From Chryseomicrobium palamuruense (GTDB taxonomy: Bacteria; Bacillota; Bacilli; Bacillales_A; Planococcaceae), in contig NZ_JBHSEF010000011.1 of the NCBI RefSeq assembly GCF_042649045.1, positions 248,001-312,000 on the forward strand: a stretch of DNA of 64,000 bases, written 5' to 3'. Both the position numbers and the translations under genes were made by a program. Of this stretch, positions 6,975 through 16,318 are shown one piece after another. Position 1 is the stretch's first letter; each line of letters begins with the position of its first letter. The notes under the pieces are model-generated. The model worked only from the letters and a program-made list of their open reading frames with translations, had not been told where the DNA came from and did no database searches.

Positions 6975-9653
6975 ATGAATGACAAATATGCAGTAGTGGA
7001 TATTGAAACTACGGGGAGTTCTCCGAAAAATGGAGACCGCATCATCCAAATCGGCATTGCACGAATTGAAAATGGAGAGGTTGTGTCCACTTATTCGAGT
7101 TTCGTTAATCCTGAGAAAAAAATCCCCCCCTTTATTCAAGAGTTGACGGGTATTTCCAATGATCATGTTCAAAATGCCCCATTATTTGCAGAGATTGCAG
7201 AGGATATCTATAGAGAATTGGAAGGGACGGTATTTGTAGCTCACAATGTAAACTTTGATTTTCCTTTTTTACAGGGAGAATTGAAACGGTTGCAGCTTCC
7301 ATTATTAAAAAATAAAAAAGCGGATACAGTCGAATTTGCTCGATTGATGTTCCCGACTGCCCTTAGCTATAAGTTAAGTGAAATCACACTTGAACTAGGA
7401 ATCGAATTATCTCATGCTCATAGAGCAGATGCTGACGCTTACGCGACAGCTGAGTTATTTTTAGCATGTTGCAGAAAACTAGAAACGCTTTCTCAAGTAA
7501 CCATCAAACAATTACATAAACGGTGTTTCCGGTTAAAATCTCACCTTGCCCCCTTGTTTTTTGAAGCGCTAAAAAAAGCAGATCGCCTGGTAACAACTAC
7601 GAATCCAACCGAAGAGGTCGTAACTTCTGCAGAGTTCCCATCTTATCCTGAAACAATCGAGGAGAAAGTGACATTGTTGCGAGAAGTCTATTCGACAGTA
7701 GAACAACGGCCGTCTCAATTTGATTATATGGATACCGTGAAACAAGCTCTTGACACCCGATCTGAAATTGCTCTTGAAGCAGAAACGGGCATTGGGAAAA
7801 CCATTGGCTACTTAGTCCCTTCACTGGCACATACTCAATCCACAGGGAAGAAGATAATCATTTCAACGTATACAAATACATTGATGGATCAATTAGTTGA
7901 AGGAGAGCTTGCTAAATTACAGTCAGTCTATCTTCATTCGTTTACTGTCGCCAAACTTAAGTCGTTTACCCATTATTTAGATAGAGGACTTTTGGCAATG
8001 CGTTTAGACTCACCTGATGAATCTTATGATGAATCATTTTCACTCATGCAAGTTTTAGTCTGGTTGACAGAGACAAAGACCGGAGATTTGTCCGAGTTGA
8101 ATACGACAGGTGCTGGTCAACTCACCCTCGATAAACTTAGAAAGCAAAGACGTACGCCTGGTATTCAAGGGGATTTTTATGAACAAATTGTAGAAAAGGC
8201 TAAACAAGCAAGTATCATCGTGACCAATCATGCCATGCTTGTACATCATCCTGAGAGTCTACAATTTATCCAGTCCGATGTTGATGCATTAATTGTTGAC
8301 GAAGCACATCATTTCTTAACAGCAGTTCAAAGTGCGAGTGAAAAAGCCATTTCATTTACGGATTGGAAATATTTATTTAGCCAATTCGGATTTCATGAAG
8401 CAACACAAGTCGGCTTTAAATTAGCACAGATTTTAGGATCAAATAAAGACCTCCTGCGAATAGCACAGCGTCTTGAGCTTGTTAATCATTTGTTTGATGA
8501 GCTGATCAGTCAGTTATCGAATACCGTTGGAAAAACGAAATCTAGTTATGGCTCCTCAAAAGTGACAGTCCCTTTAAGCGGAACACAAAATCTTTTTGTG
8601 GATTTCAGCAAAGAAGTCAATGAAGTTGTTCAGAAATTTGAGGAACTTTTATATCGTTACCCAGTGGACAATGTTATTGTACGTGAAGAAGTGAATTACT
8701 GGATTCGAGAACTTCGAACGGTTGCGTACGACTGGGAAGAATTCATGACTCATCTGGAGAGTCAAGCAAGTTGGCTGGATGCGGATAAACGAAGTATCCC
8801 AAGCTCATTTATTTTTAGGCAACGTCAATTGGACTGGAAAGAGGAAATCGAACGAAGTCTCACACCATATCGCGGGAAAAGCTCCATCATATGGACGTCA
8901 GGCACATTGACCGTACCGAATCATCCTTGGTTTATACTCGATCAATTGCATTTGCCAAAAGATACACCTCTTCGCAAATTTTATGCACAGGAATCGTTCT
9001 ACTCGGGTGCACGCGTATTTGTAGTCAATGATGTACCTGATGTCACGCAAGTGGATCAAACGACATTTATTGAATCCATTGCAGACGTCATTATACAAAC
9101 GGTCCAAGCTTCACAAGGTAGAACCTTTGTGTTATTCACATCTCAAGACATGTTAAGAAAAACGGTGGAATTAATTGAAGACAGCGGCCTACTTGAAGAT
9201 TATTTATTTATTGCTCAAGGGATGAATGCAGGCAGCAAAATGAGGATGCTTCGAACATTCCAGCGTTTCCAAAAAGCCATACTATTTGGTACGACAACCT
9301 TCTGGGAAGGTGTTGACGTTCCAGGGGAAGCCTTATCAACCATCATCATGGTGCGTCTTCCATTTACGAATCCGGATGATCCCTATTTTAAGCAAAAAGC
9401 AGCAAGGTTAACTGCGGAAGGGGAAAATCCTTTTTCCAAACTGTCATTACCTGAAGCCATCATTCGATTTAGACAAGGATTTGGTCGACTCATAAGAAAT
9501 TCGGAAGAAAAAGGTGCGTTCATCATTCTCGACCGTCGAATCCAAACAAAGTCCTATGGGCGTGAATTTTTAGTAGCTATACCAAATGTGCCAAAAGAAG
9601 AACTTTCCACGCAAAGCATGGTCGAGACTCTGGAATCTTGGTATAATAGCTAA
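6975..9653 (+). CDS. dinG: DinG: DEDDh exonuclease fused to XPD-like helicase
   Basis: An 892-residue fusion. Residues 1-170 are a DEDDh 3'-5' exonuclease with VDIETTG near 8-14, HNVNFDFPF and the terminal HRADADAY. A superfamily 2 helicase follows with Walker A EAETGIGKT, the DEAH box VDEAHH and motif VI RFRQGFGRLIRN. As in other Firmicutes DinG proteins, I see no cysteine cluster for a 4Fe-4S centre. The ATG at 6975 aligns with the B. subtilis N-terminus; an in-frame GTG at 6966 is possible, and neither has a strong Shine-Dalgarno. It lies between panD and ypmA, the conserved Bacillales position, and acts on DNA repair intermediates. Confidence 0.94.
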   Translation: MNDKYAVVDIETTGSSPKNGDRIIQIGIARIENGEVVSTYSSFVNPEKKIPPFIQELTGISNDHVQNAPLFAEIAEDIYRELEGTVFVAHNVNFDFPFLQGELKRLQLPLLKNKKADTVEFARLMFPTALSYKLSEITLELGIELSHAHRADADAYATAELFLACCRKLETLSQVTIKQLHKRCFRLKSHLAPLFFEALKKADRLVTTTNPTEEVVTSAEFPSYPETIEEKVTLLREVYSTVEQRPSQFDYMDTVKQALDTRSEIALEAETGIGKTIGYLVPSLAHTQSTGKKIIISTYTNTLMDQLVEGELAKLQSVYLHSFTVAKLKSFTHYLDRGLLAMRLDSPDESYDESFSLMQVLVWLTETKTGDLSELNTTGAGQLTLDKLRKQRRTPGIQGDFYEQIVEKAKQASIIVTNHAMLVHHPESLQFIQSDVDALIVDEAHHFLTAVQSASEKAISFTDWKYLFSQFGFHEATQVGFKLAQILGSNKDLLRIAQRLELVNHLFDELISQLSNTVGKTKSSYGSSKVTVPLSGTQNLFVDFSKEVNEVVQKFEELLYRYPVDNVIVREEVNYWIRELRTVAYDWEEFMTHLESQASWLDADKRSIPSSFIFRQRQLDWKEEIERSLTPYRGKSSIIWTSGTLTVPNHPWFILDQLHLPKDTPLRKFYAQESFYSGARVFVVNDVPDVTQVDQTTFIESIADVIIQTVQASQGRTFVLFTSQDMLRKTVELIEDSGLLEDYLFIAQGMNAGSKMRMLRTFQRFQKAILFGTTTFWEGVDVPGEALSTIIMVRLPFTNPDDPYFKQKAARLTAEGENPFSKLSLPEAIIRFRQGFGRLIRNSEEKGAFIILDRRIQTKSYGREFLVAIPNVPKEELSTQSMVETLESWYNS

Positions 9654-9679
9654 GTAATTTGTAGAAAGCAGGGAAGCGA

Positions 9680-9850
9680 ATGGAATCAAAAATTGAAATC
9701 ATTCAAACAGTGACGATTGAGTATCAACCTGACCTATATAAAGTAATCGATGCTTTAAATCGTAGCTTAAAGAGAGACAATCTCATGTTCGGTTTAGCGC
9801 TGGATCAACAAGATCAATCAAAAGCGGTCTTTACCATTTACCGCACATGA
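9680..9850 (+). CDS. ypmA: YpmA family small protein (56 aa)
   Basis: A 56-codon reading frame between dinG and ypmB. The product begins MESKIEIIQTV and ends KAVFTIYRT, with the core NRSLKRDNLMFGLALDQQD. I recognise this as the small conserved Bacillales protein YpmA; its function is unknown. GCAGGGA lies just upstream of the ATG. The stop overlaps the ypmB ATG by four bases (ATGA), a clear sign of coupled translation and of a real gene. No membrane segment, mixed alpha/beta composition. In B. subtilis the order dinG-ypmA-ypmB is the same. Confidence 0.88.
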   Translation: MESKIEIIQTVTIEYQPDLYKVIDALNRSLKRDNLMFGLALDQQDQSKAVFTIYRT

Positions 9851-10326
9851 AGAAATGGATGATATCGATACTCATCATCGGTGCTGTCTCTATATTTTCA
9901 GGAATCGGCATTCTCTATACGTTAGCTAAAAATCCACAAGATGCGGAATTTGAGAAAGTCACAAAGCTTGTACAGGATCAACAGTTAATCCAAGAGATAG
10001 AATCCGTTTATTCCTACAATAGTGTCAAAAGTTATATTACGGTCATCGGAAAGACAAGTGAAGAAGAACATGTTGCTTACTTAGTAGACAAAGAAAATTA
10101 TCAATCCGCATTTGAAGTGAAACTCTCAACAGGTGTCACGAAAGAACATGCGGAAGAACTGGTATCACAAAATCAGGCAGTAAAAGAAATCTTATATACA
10201 AAGCTAGGATATGAAGAAGTCGGTCCTGTATGGGAAGTCACATATGTCAATGCAGAGGATGCGCTAAGTTATACCTACGTGAATTTTATAACAGGTGACT
10301 GGTGGAAACGTATCTCGAATTTATAA
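9847..10326 (+). CDS. ypmB: YpmB-like membrane-anchored protein (DUF5590/PepSY-type)
   Basis: 159 residues with one N-terminal hydrophobic segment (about 5-27, ILIIGAVSIFSGIGILYTLA) after two Lys, so the remainder should face outside the membrane. The ectodomain is acidic and has repeated alpha/beta PepSY-like stretches (SYNSVKSYITVIGKT and later YTYVNFITGDWW). Function is unknown; PepSY domains are often linked to protease inhibition, which is only a family hint. Position between ypmA and asnS matches B. subtilis, except that the aminotransferase aspB normally found before asnS is missing. Confidence 0.82.
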   Translation: MKKWMISILIIGAVSIFSGIGILYTLAKNPQDAEFEKVTKLVQDQQLIQEIESVYSYNSVKSYITVIGKTSEEEHVAYLVDKENYQSAFEVKLSTGVTKEHAEELVSQNQAVKEILYTKLGYEEVGPVWEVTYVNAEDALSYTYVNFITGDWWKRISNL

Positions 10327-10339
10327 GTTGGAGGCTACT

Positions 10340-11635
10340 ATGAAAAAAATTTTAATTAATCAAATGCCTAACATGATAGGCGAAGATGTGAAGCTCGGCG
10401 CGTGGATCGCAAATAAACGCTCAAGCGGAAAAATCGCGTTTTTACAATTACGTGATGGCACGGGGTTTGTTCAAGGGGTTGTCGTGAAAGCTGATGTTGG
10501 CGAAGAGATTTTCCAGCAAGCGAAATCACTGACACAAGAATCATCCGTCTATGTAACAGGAACGGTCACTGCGGACGAGCGAAATAGCTTTGGCTGTGAA
10601 ATTCAGGTTACATCGATTGAACTGATTTCTGAAGCGGTCGACTTCCCAATCACACCAAAAGAACATGGAACAGAGTTCCTTATGGACAACCGTCATGTGT
10701 GGCTCCGCTCACGTAAACAACACGCTATTATGAAAATTCGAAATGAGATCATTCGTGCAACTTACGAATTCTTTAATAACGAAGGATTCGTTAAAATGGA
10801 TCCTCCAATCTTGACAGGTTCTTCGCCAGAAGGTACGTCTGAACTATTTGCGACAAAATACTTTGACGAAGATGCGTATCTTTCGCAGTCTGGTCAACTT
10901 TATATGGAAGCTGCTGCAATGGCTATGGGAAAAGTATTTTCATTCGGTCCAACATTCCGTGCAGAGAAATCAAAAACACGTCGTCACTTAATTGAGTTTT
11001 GGATGATTGAACCTGAGATGGCGTTTGTCGAATTTGACGAGAGCTTGGAAGTGCAAGAAAACTATGTATCCTATATCGTTCAAGCCGTTTTGAAGAACTG
11101 TAAGCTTGAACTTGAGCGACTGGGACGTGATGTAGCCAAACTTGAAAACATCACTGCGCCATTCCCACGTATTTCTTATGACGATGCGATTGAATTCTTG
11201 CACAAACAAGGTTTCGATGACATTCAGTGGGGGGATGATTTTGGGGCCCCACATGAAACGGCGATTGCAGAAGCGTATGATAAACCTGTATTCATTACTC
11301 ATTATCCGATTGGAATCAAACCGTTCTATATGCAACCGCACCCAGAACGTGACGATGTAGTTTTATGTGCGGATTTAATTGCACCTGAAGGATATGGAGA
11401 AATCATTGGTGGATCCGAGCGTATTTATGACTATGAACTAATGAAACAACGTATCAAAGAGCATAATTTAGATGAAGAAGCGTACAAGTGGTACTTAGAT
11501 TTAAGTAAATATGGAGCTGTACCACACTCAGGCTTTGGACTGGGATTAGAAAGAACTGTGGCATGGATTAGTGGTTCCGAACATGTTCGGGAATCGATTC
11601 CATTTCCACGACTATTAAATCGTTTATATCCTTAA
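10340..11635 (+). CDS. asnS: Asparaginyl-tRNA synthetase
   Basis: Class IIb synthetase charging tRNA-Asn. The ATG at 10340, preceded by GGAGG, gives 431 residues, matching the family; the upstream in-frame start at 10295 would overlap ypmB and is rejected. The N-terminal OB fold (about 14-100) binds the anticodon. The catalytic core shows TGSSPEGTSELF, motif 2 FRAEKSKTRRHLIEF and motif 3 GFGLGLERTVAW. It is co-directional with ypmB and dnaD and probably in the same operon. No T-box leader is present because the gene is internal. Confidence 0.96.
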   Translation: MKKILINQMPNMIGEDVKLGAWIANKRSSGKIAFLQLRDGTGFVQGVVVKADVGEEIFQQAKSLTQESSVYVTGTVTADERNSFGCEIQVTSIELISEAVDFPITPKEHGTEFLMDNRHVWLRSRKQHAIMKIRNEIIRATYEFFNNEGFVKMDPPILTGSSPEGTSELFATKYFDEDAYLSQSGQLYMEAAAMAMGKVFSFGPTFRAEKSKTRRHLIEFWMIEPEMAFVEFDESLEVQENYVSYIVQAVLKNCKLELERLGRDVAKLENITAPFPRISYDDAIEFLHKQGFDDIQWGDDFGAPHETAIAEAYDKPVFITHYPIGIKPFYMQPHPERDDVVLCADLIAPEGYGEIIGGSERIYDYELMKQRIKEHNLDEEAYKWYLDLSKYGAVPHSGFGLGLERTVAWISGSEHVRESIPFPRLLNRLYP

Positions 11636-11646
11636 GGAGGCGACGT

Positions 11647-12351
11647 ATGGGTTACCCAACTAGCCGCCTGGAACAATGGATGAAGCAGGGAAATGTTATC
11701 ATTTCCCAGCTTTTTTTTACTCATTACCGGGCGTTACAAATTAGTGATCTAGAAGCGATGATCGTGTTGCATCTGGTTTCTTTCCAAGCAAAAGGAATTG
11801 ATTTTCCTACACCTTCCGAGATTTCCGAACGCATGGAAATTTCGGACCAACAAGTCGCCCAGCATTTACAACGCTTGATGCAAAAAGGATTTTTACTGAT
11901 TGAGAAATCTACCAATGAGAAGATGATAGAAGAAACCTATATACTCTATCCTTTATGGGAACGTTTGATAGACCAATTAGAAAAAATCCGGACAGATCAA
12001 CAGGATCAGCGTTTGAAAAATGAGACGGGGGAACTTTTCCGCATTTTTGAAGAGGAGTTCGGACGTATCTTTACGCCACTTGAATATGAAACCATTTCAA
12101 AATGGCTGGATGAAGACGGTCACCCACCAGAAGTCATCCGACAAGCTTTAGTGGAAGCCGTCCTTGCTGAGAAAAAAAGTCTAAAATACATCGATCGTAT
12201 TTTATTTGAATGGAAGAAGAAAAACTTAAAGACTATTCAAGATGTTCAAAAACATGCAGAAAATTTTCATAAATACACCGTAAAGACAGAACCAGTGAAA
12301 AGGCCAACAGCCAAGGTGCCATTTTATAACTGGTTAGAAGAGAGGGAGTAA
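11647..12351 (+). CDS. dnaD: DNA replication initiation protein DnaD
   Basis: Primosomal protein that acts with DnaA, DnaB and DnaI to load the replicative helicase at oriC and at stalled forks. The 234-residue protein has an N-terminal winged-helix oligomerisation domain (about 15-110, IDFPTPSEISERMEISDQQV) and a C-terminal DnaD/DnaB helical domain (about 130-205) with the conserved end YIDRILFEWKKKN. An AAGGAGG site is seven bases before the ATG. It lies between asnS and nth as in B. subtilis, one base separating it from nth. Confidence 0.94.
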   Translation: MGYPTSRLEQWMKQGNVIISQLFFTHYRALQISDLEAMIVLHLVSFQAKGIDFPTPSEISERMEISDQQVAQHLQRLMQKGFLLIEKSTNEKMIEETYILYPLWERLIDQLEKIRTDQQDQRLKNETGELFRIFEEEFGRIFTPLEYETISKWLDEDGHPPEVIRQALVEAVLAEKKSLKYIDRILFEWKKKNLKTIQDVQKHAENFHKYTVKTEPVKRPTAKVPFYNWLEERE

Positions 12352-12352
12352 G

Positions 12353-13006
12353 ATGTTATCAAAAGCACGCTGGCTTGAAGCATTGGACAAGATGAATGAG
12401 ATGTTTCCAGACGCGCATTGCGAATTGGTACATAAAAATCCATTTGAACTCGTCATAGCGACACTCCTTTCCGCTCAGTGTACAGATGTACTTGTCAATC
12501 GAGTGACGAAAGATTTGTTTCAGAAATATCAAAGTCCAGAAGATTATTTGGCTGTGGATGTAAGTGAACTTGAACAAGACATCAAGTCGATTGGACTTTA
12601 CCGTAATAAAGCGAAAAACATTCAAAAATTATCACAAATGCTGATCGATGAGTTTGGGGGAGTCGTCCCTGCCGATCGAGATACATTAACGAAGTTACCT
12701 GGAGTCGGGAGAAAGACAGCAAATGTAGTGGTATCAGTTGCTTTTGATATTCCAGCTCTAGCTGTTGATACGCATGTAGAACGTGTATCAAAACGTCTTG
12801 GCTTATGCAAGTGGAAAGATAACCCGCTTCAAGTAGAAGAAATGTTGATGAAAAAAACGCCGATTGAACGCTGGTCACAAGCGCATCATCAAATGATATT
12901 TTTTGGAAGATACCATTGCAAAGCACAAAATCCAAACTGTCCGGAGTGTCCGCTTTTATATATGTGTCGTGAGGGACAAAAACGAATGAATCGCATGAAA
13001 AAATAG
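12353..13006 (+). CDS. nth: Endonuclease III (DNA glycosylase/AP lyase)
   Basis: Base-excision repair glycosylase and AP lyase for oxidised pyrimidines. All key residues are visible in the 217-residue protein: helix-hairpin-helix LPGVGRKTANVV with catalytic Lys121, catalytic Asp139 in VDTHVERV, and the 4Fe-4S ligands Cys189, Cys196, Cys199 and Cys205 (C-x6-C-x2-C-x5-C). It follows dnaD after a single base. In B. subtilis ypoC follows nth; here a terminator follows directly and ponA converges. Confidence 0.97.
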   Translation: MLSKARWLEALDKMNEMFPDAHCELVHKNPFELVIATLLSAQCTDVLVNRVTKDLFQKYQSPEDYLAVDVSELEQDIKSIGLYRNKAKNIQKLSQMLIDEFGGVVPADRDTLTKLPGVGRKTANVVVSVAFDIPALAVDTHVERVSKRLGLCKWKDNPLQVEEMLMKKTPIERWSQAHHQMIFFGRYHCKAQNPNCPECPLLYMCREGQKRMNRMKK

Positions 13007-13029
13007 CAGCGGCTAATGCCGCTGCTATT
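13002..13029. terminator. Bidirectional terminator between nth and ponA
   Basis: Perfect 12-base stem: AATAGCAGCGGC (13002-13013) and GCCGCTGCTATT (13018-13029) with a TAAT loop. T runs flank it on both strands, so it serves nth and the convergent ponA. Confidence 0.9.
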
Positions 13030-13030
13030 T

Positions 13031-15643
13031 TTATTGTCCATCTGTAGAATCTGTGTCGCTATCTTCTGAACCTGGATCTGGCTCTGTTGGTTCGTCGGGT
13101 TCTGTCGATTCATCTGGGTTGTCTGTTGAATCCTCAGAGCCTCCTGATTCACCATCACCGTTTCCATTTCCATTGCCGTTACTACCTCCATTGCCATTTC
13201 CTTGACCTGGCTGATTTTCTGGATTTTCTTCAGTTGGTTCTTCTTCAACTGGTTCTTCTTCCTCTTCTTGTGCAATCGTAATCGACACAGTAGCAGGGGA
13301 ACTAGTAATTCCATCTGCAGAAGCAACAACAGAGAACGTATAGGTATTACCAGGTTGAAGATCTTGAACAATCAGTCCGAGTTGAGTCGTTGTATCAAGT
13401 TCTTGGGAACCGCCGTCATTGACACGGGCTGTCACCGTAAACTCGATTTCATCTTCCACACCTTCTGGTGCCTCGTAACCCCAGCTAAGCGTCGCAGAGG
13501 CAGACGATTCATCATAGTCCGCTGATAAGCCAGTCGGCGCTGGAAGCTCTGTTAACTCAAATTCTTCCGATACAGCTGTAGGTTCCGAACCGCGAACAAA
13601 TAATTCTGTCCGTTTTAGGTTGTTAGGTGTATAGGCACTTGCTAGTTGAAGAGGGGAAGTTCCCACTTCAATCGTTGCCTCGACGACCGAATTAGGTCGG
13701 CTGAACGTACCTGCATTTGCTGAAATCGTAGACATAATTTCTTTAAACATCAGTTGAGGAACTCGTCGCTCTTCTGAAGAGGTCATTGGCTCACTTCGTT
13801 TGGCGTTTCCAGACCAAATGGCTACAGAATAATCTGTCGAATACCCAGCAAACCAAGTGTCTGGGAAAGCTCCAGATGGCAAGTCATATTTTGCATACTC
13901 ATCTTCACTGTAGTTAGATGTTCCGGTTTTACCAGCTAAATCGATTCCTGGTACAGCTGCTGTACGACCTGTTCCATTTTCATTTTCCAGAACATCGCGG
14001 AGCATATCTGTTACCATATAAGCTGTTGAGTCTTTCATGACAGGCTCTAACTCATTTTTCAAAACATCTTCAGTTTGACCATCACGGTAAACAATTTTGT
14101 TAATAGCAAATGGTTCGGCATGATATCCTCCGTTAGCAAAAGCACCATATGCCCCTGCTAACATAATCGGGGAAATACCTTCAATACCACCTAGAACAGA
14201 TGATTCGTAGACATTCTCGACATTAAATCCAAATCGATTAATAAAATCACGAGAGTTCGATAAGCCTACCTCTTGAAGGGTTTTCACGGCAGGTGTGTTT
14301 TGAGAACGATACAGGGCTTCACGCATCGTCATTACACCTAAATAACGACCAGAGAAGTTTCGAACGACTTGATCAGAATTCGAGTACGTTATTTCCTCAT
14401 CGACTACGGTATGGCCGGTTGACCAATTTAAATTCTCTACAGCAGGCCCATACGCTAGTAGTGGCTTCATAGTGGAACCCGGTTGGCGATCTTTGTTGTC
14501 ATATGCATAGTTCCAACCACGGTTGGAATAGTTTCGAGCTCCCCCAGCTGCCACTAAAGCACCTGATTTTGGATCTACTACCGCAATACCTGCTTGTTGT
14601 TTTTCTGTCGCGTAGAGACCAGAGTTAATCACATTTTCAACTTTTGATTGGATGCCAGGGTCAAGTGTTGTGTGAACAGTAATTCCTTCTGAAAGAAGGG
14701 AAGGGTCAATTTTATTTAATTCGCTTTCAACGATATCAATAAATGCTTCATAACGAGTCACACTTGATGCTTGACGCTCTTCTTCAGGAATTAAGGTTTC
14801 TGTTACCGGGACAGCTTTAGCAGCTTCTTCTTCTTCAGCAGTGATCTTCCCGTGCATTTCCATTAAATGAAGAACAGTATTGCGGCGCTTTTCTGCAAGT
14901 TCAGGATTCGTGAATGGGTTGTAATTATTTGGACTTTGCGGAATTCCAGCTAACATCGCCATTTCGTGTAGCTCTAACTCATTCAATTCTTTCCCATAAA
15001 AATACTCAGATGCTGTTCCGAAACCATAGTTCCGTCCAGACATGAGAATTTTATTAAAGTACATTTCAAAGATTTCTTCTTTTTCATACTGTCTTTCAAG
15101 CTGGAACGCAAGCCAAGCTTCCTGTGCTTTCCGCTTCAGTGTCTTCTCATTTTGTAAAAAAGAGTTCTTAACTACTTGTTGTGTAATTGTAGACGCACCT
15201 TGAGCTCCAAAGCCTTGAGTCACGTTTGCGAGAACGGCTGATCCAAGACGTAAGAAATCCATTCCCATATGATCATAAAAGCGGACATCTTCTGTAGCAA
15301 GAATTGCATCTTCCATCTGTTGAGGGATATCCGTATAATTTACATAAATGCGGTTTTCTGTACCTGATTTGTAAAAAGGTTCCCCATTTTTATCTAAAAA
15401 TGTTGATGAAATCGGATCTTTCAAAGATGCTTCATCCAGTTCGGGTGCAGAGCTTGCGTAATACACAAATAAGCCTAGTCCACTTAATAATCCTATAAGT
15501 CCGATTGCGACAAGAGCCAAAAAGATTTTTTTGACCATGCCACCTTTGGCCACTTTTTTCTTTCCTTTTTGTTTTGCTTTTTGTTGTTCTAATCTTCGTT
15601 GTTGTCGAGATCGTTGTTCATTCGCCACGAGCTCCATCCTCAC
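13031..15643 (-). CDS. ponA: Class A penicillin-binding protein PBP1A/1B
   Basis: Bifunctional peptidoglycan synthase, anchored by one membrane segment (about 40-62) after a basic cytosolic tail. The GT51 glycosyltransferase domain shows ILATEDVRFYDH with the catalytic Glu118 and QGASTITQQVVKN. The transpeptidase domain has SxxK as GSTMKP, SQN and AGKTGTSN. Beyond it lie a fibronectin type III-like domain (about 695-790, ending in LQPGNTYTFSVVASADG) and a 78-residue acidic, Gly/Asn/Pro-rich tail (793-870). The total of 870 is usual for Bacillales PonA. The start is uncertain: GTG at 15643, ATG at 15637 and GTG at 15628 are all in frame, the last with GAGG nine bases upstream. It overlaps recU, with which it forms a conserved pair. 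Confidence 0.95.
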   Translation of the reverse strand: MRMELVANEQRSRQQRRLEQQKAKQKGKKKVAKGGMVKKIFLALVAIGLIGLLSGLGLFVYYASSAPELDEASLKDPISSTFLDKNGEPFYKSGTENRIYVNYTDIPQQMEDAILATEDVRFYDHMGMDFLRLGSAVLANVTQGFGAQGASTITQQVVKNSFLQNEKTLKRKAQEAWLAFQLERQYEKEEIFEMYFNKILMSGRNYGFGTASEYFYGKELNELELHEMAMLAGIPQSPNNYNPFTNPELAEKRRNTVLHLMEMHGKITAEEEEAAKAVPVTETLIPEEERQASSVTRYEAFIDIVESELNKIDPSLLSEGITVHTTLDPGIQSKVENVINSGLYATEKQQAGIAVVDPKSGALVAAGGARNYSNRGWNYAYDNKDRQPGSTMKPLLAYGPAVENLNWSTGHTVVDEEITYSNSDQVVRNFSGRYLGVMTMREALYRSQNTPAVKTLQEVGLSNSRDFINRFGFNVENVYESSVLGGIEGISPIMLAGAYGAFANGGYHAEPFAINKIVYRDGQTEDVLKNELEPVMKDSTAYMVTDMLRDVLENENGTGRTAAVPGIDLAGKTGTSNYSEDEYAKYDLPSGAFPDTWFAGYSTDYSVAIWSGNAKRSEPMTSSEERRVPQLMFKEIMSTISANAGTFSRPNSVVEATIEVGTSPLQLASAYTPNNLKRTELFVRGSEPTAVSEEFELTELPAPTGLSADYDESSASATLSWGYEAPEGVEDEIEFTVTARVNDGGSQELDTTTQLGLIVQDLQPGNTYTFSVVASADGITSSPATVSITIAQEEEEEPVEEEPTEENPENQPGQGNGNGGSNGNGNGNGDGESGGSEDSTDNPDESTEPDEPTEPDPGSEDSDTDSTDGQ

Positions 15644-16250
15644 TTTCTTTGTTAACCAAATAACTATCTACAGCGTCTAGATAGGGAATACGTGGAGTAA
15701 AACCTGCACGTATTTCTACTGCATTTTTTTCAAATTCTTCAAGAGTAATTGACTTACGCCCACCAGATTCCATTCGAGACCAAAAATCATACAGTTGTGG
15801 AAAGGGTAATAGAAAATATCGATCGAGTTGTTGGAAAGAAACGAGTAAAAAAGTGATTCCTTGTTGTTCATCCACTTGTTTCATATGTTCCACTTGATGG
15901 ATGTGAACATTCTTCAATGGAAAGGATGTCGTGTTTTTCGTTTCTTTCGCTTCGAAATCAATATATCTTCCTTTATAAACACCATTATAATCTGTCGTGG
16001 AAGGGGTGCGGTAATAGGCTTCCCGAATAACAGCTCGGGAGCGTCCTGGATAATCGACTTGAACAATCTGAATCGGAATTGGTTTTTTATGCACAACCGC
16101 TAGATGATGCGCTAGGTAGTATTCGTTACTTTCATTCAATTCATCCTCTAACGTTTTTCCCCGATTGCCAAAGGTATAATCCTTTTTTTTTGGTTTCTTT
16201 TGTTTTTGAACTGGCTGATACTTTTTACCATTGGGGTAACGTATCGTCAT
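15618..16250 (-). CDS. recU: Holliday junction resolvase RecU
   Basis: Cleaves Holliday junctions and modulates RecA in Firmicutes. The start chosen gives MTIRYPNGKKY, matching Bacillus RecU, and places AGAGGT seven bases upstream; in-frame starts three codons further out lie in that ribosome site. The 210-residue protein carries the GNRGKTLEDELN segment, the metal-binding core STTDYNGVYKGRYIDFEAK-ETK, and HQVEHMKQVD. Its end overlaps ponA, the arrangement seen across Bacillales. It is transcribed away from yppE across a region with a LexA-like box. Confidence 0.95.
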   Translation of the reverse strand: MTIRYPNGKKYQPVQKQKKPKKKDYTFGNRGKTLEDELNESNEYYLAHHLAVVHKKPIPIQIVQVDYPGRSRAVIREAYYRTPSTTDYNGVYKGRYIDFEAKETKNTTSFPLKNVHIHQVEHMKQVDEQQGITFLLVSFQQLDRYFLLPFPQLYDFWSRMESGGRKSITLEEFEKNAVEIRAGFTPRIPYLDAVDSYLVNKESEDGARGE

Positions 16251-16318
16251 CACCATCACCTCTGTGCATTAGTTTAGCACATTCTCATAGACGACAGACA
16301 AAAGAACAATGTTTCATT

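Noticed and set aside
10988..11341. Minus-strand 117-residue frame inside asnS
   Set aside because: Lies wholly opposite a strongly conserved gene, with no start signal or recognisable product.
12889..13371. Minus-strand 160-residue frame and plus-strand 107-residue frame over the ponA end
   Set aside because: Both are low-complexity shadows of the repetitive ponA tail in other frames, with no ribosome site; one also runs into nth.
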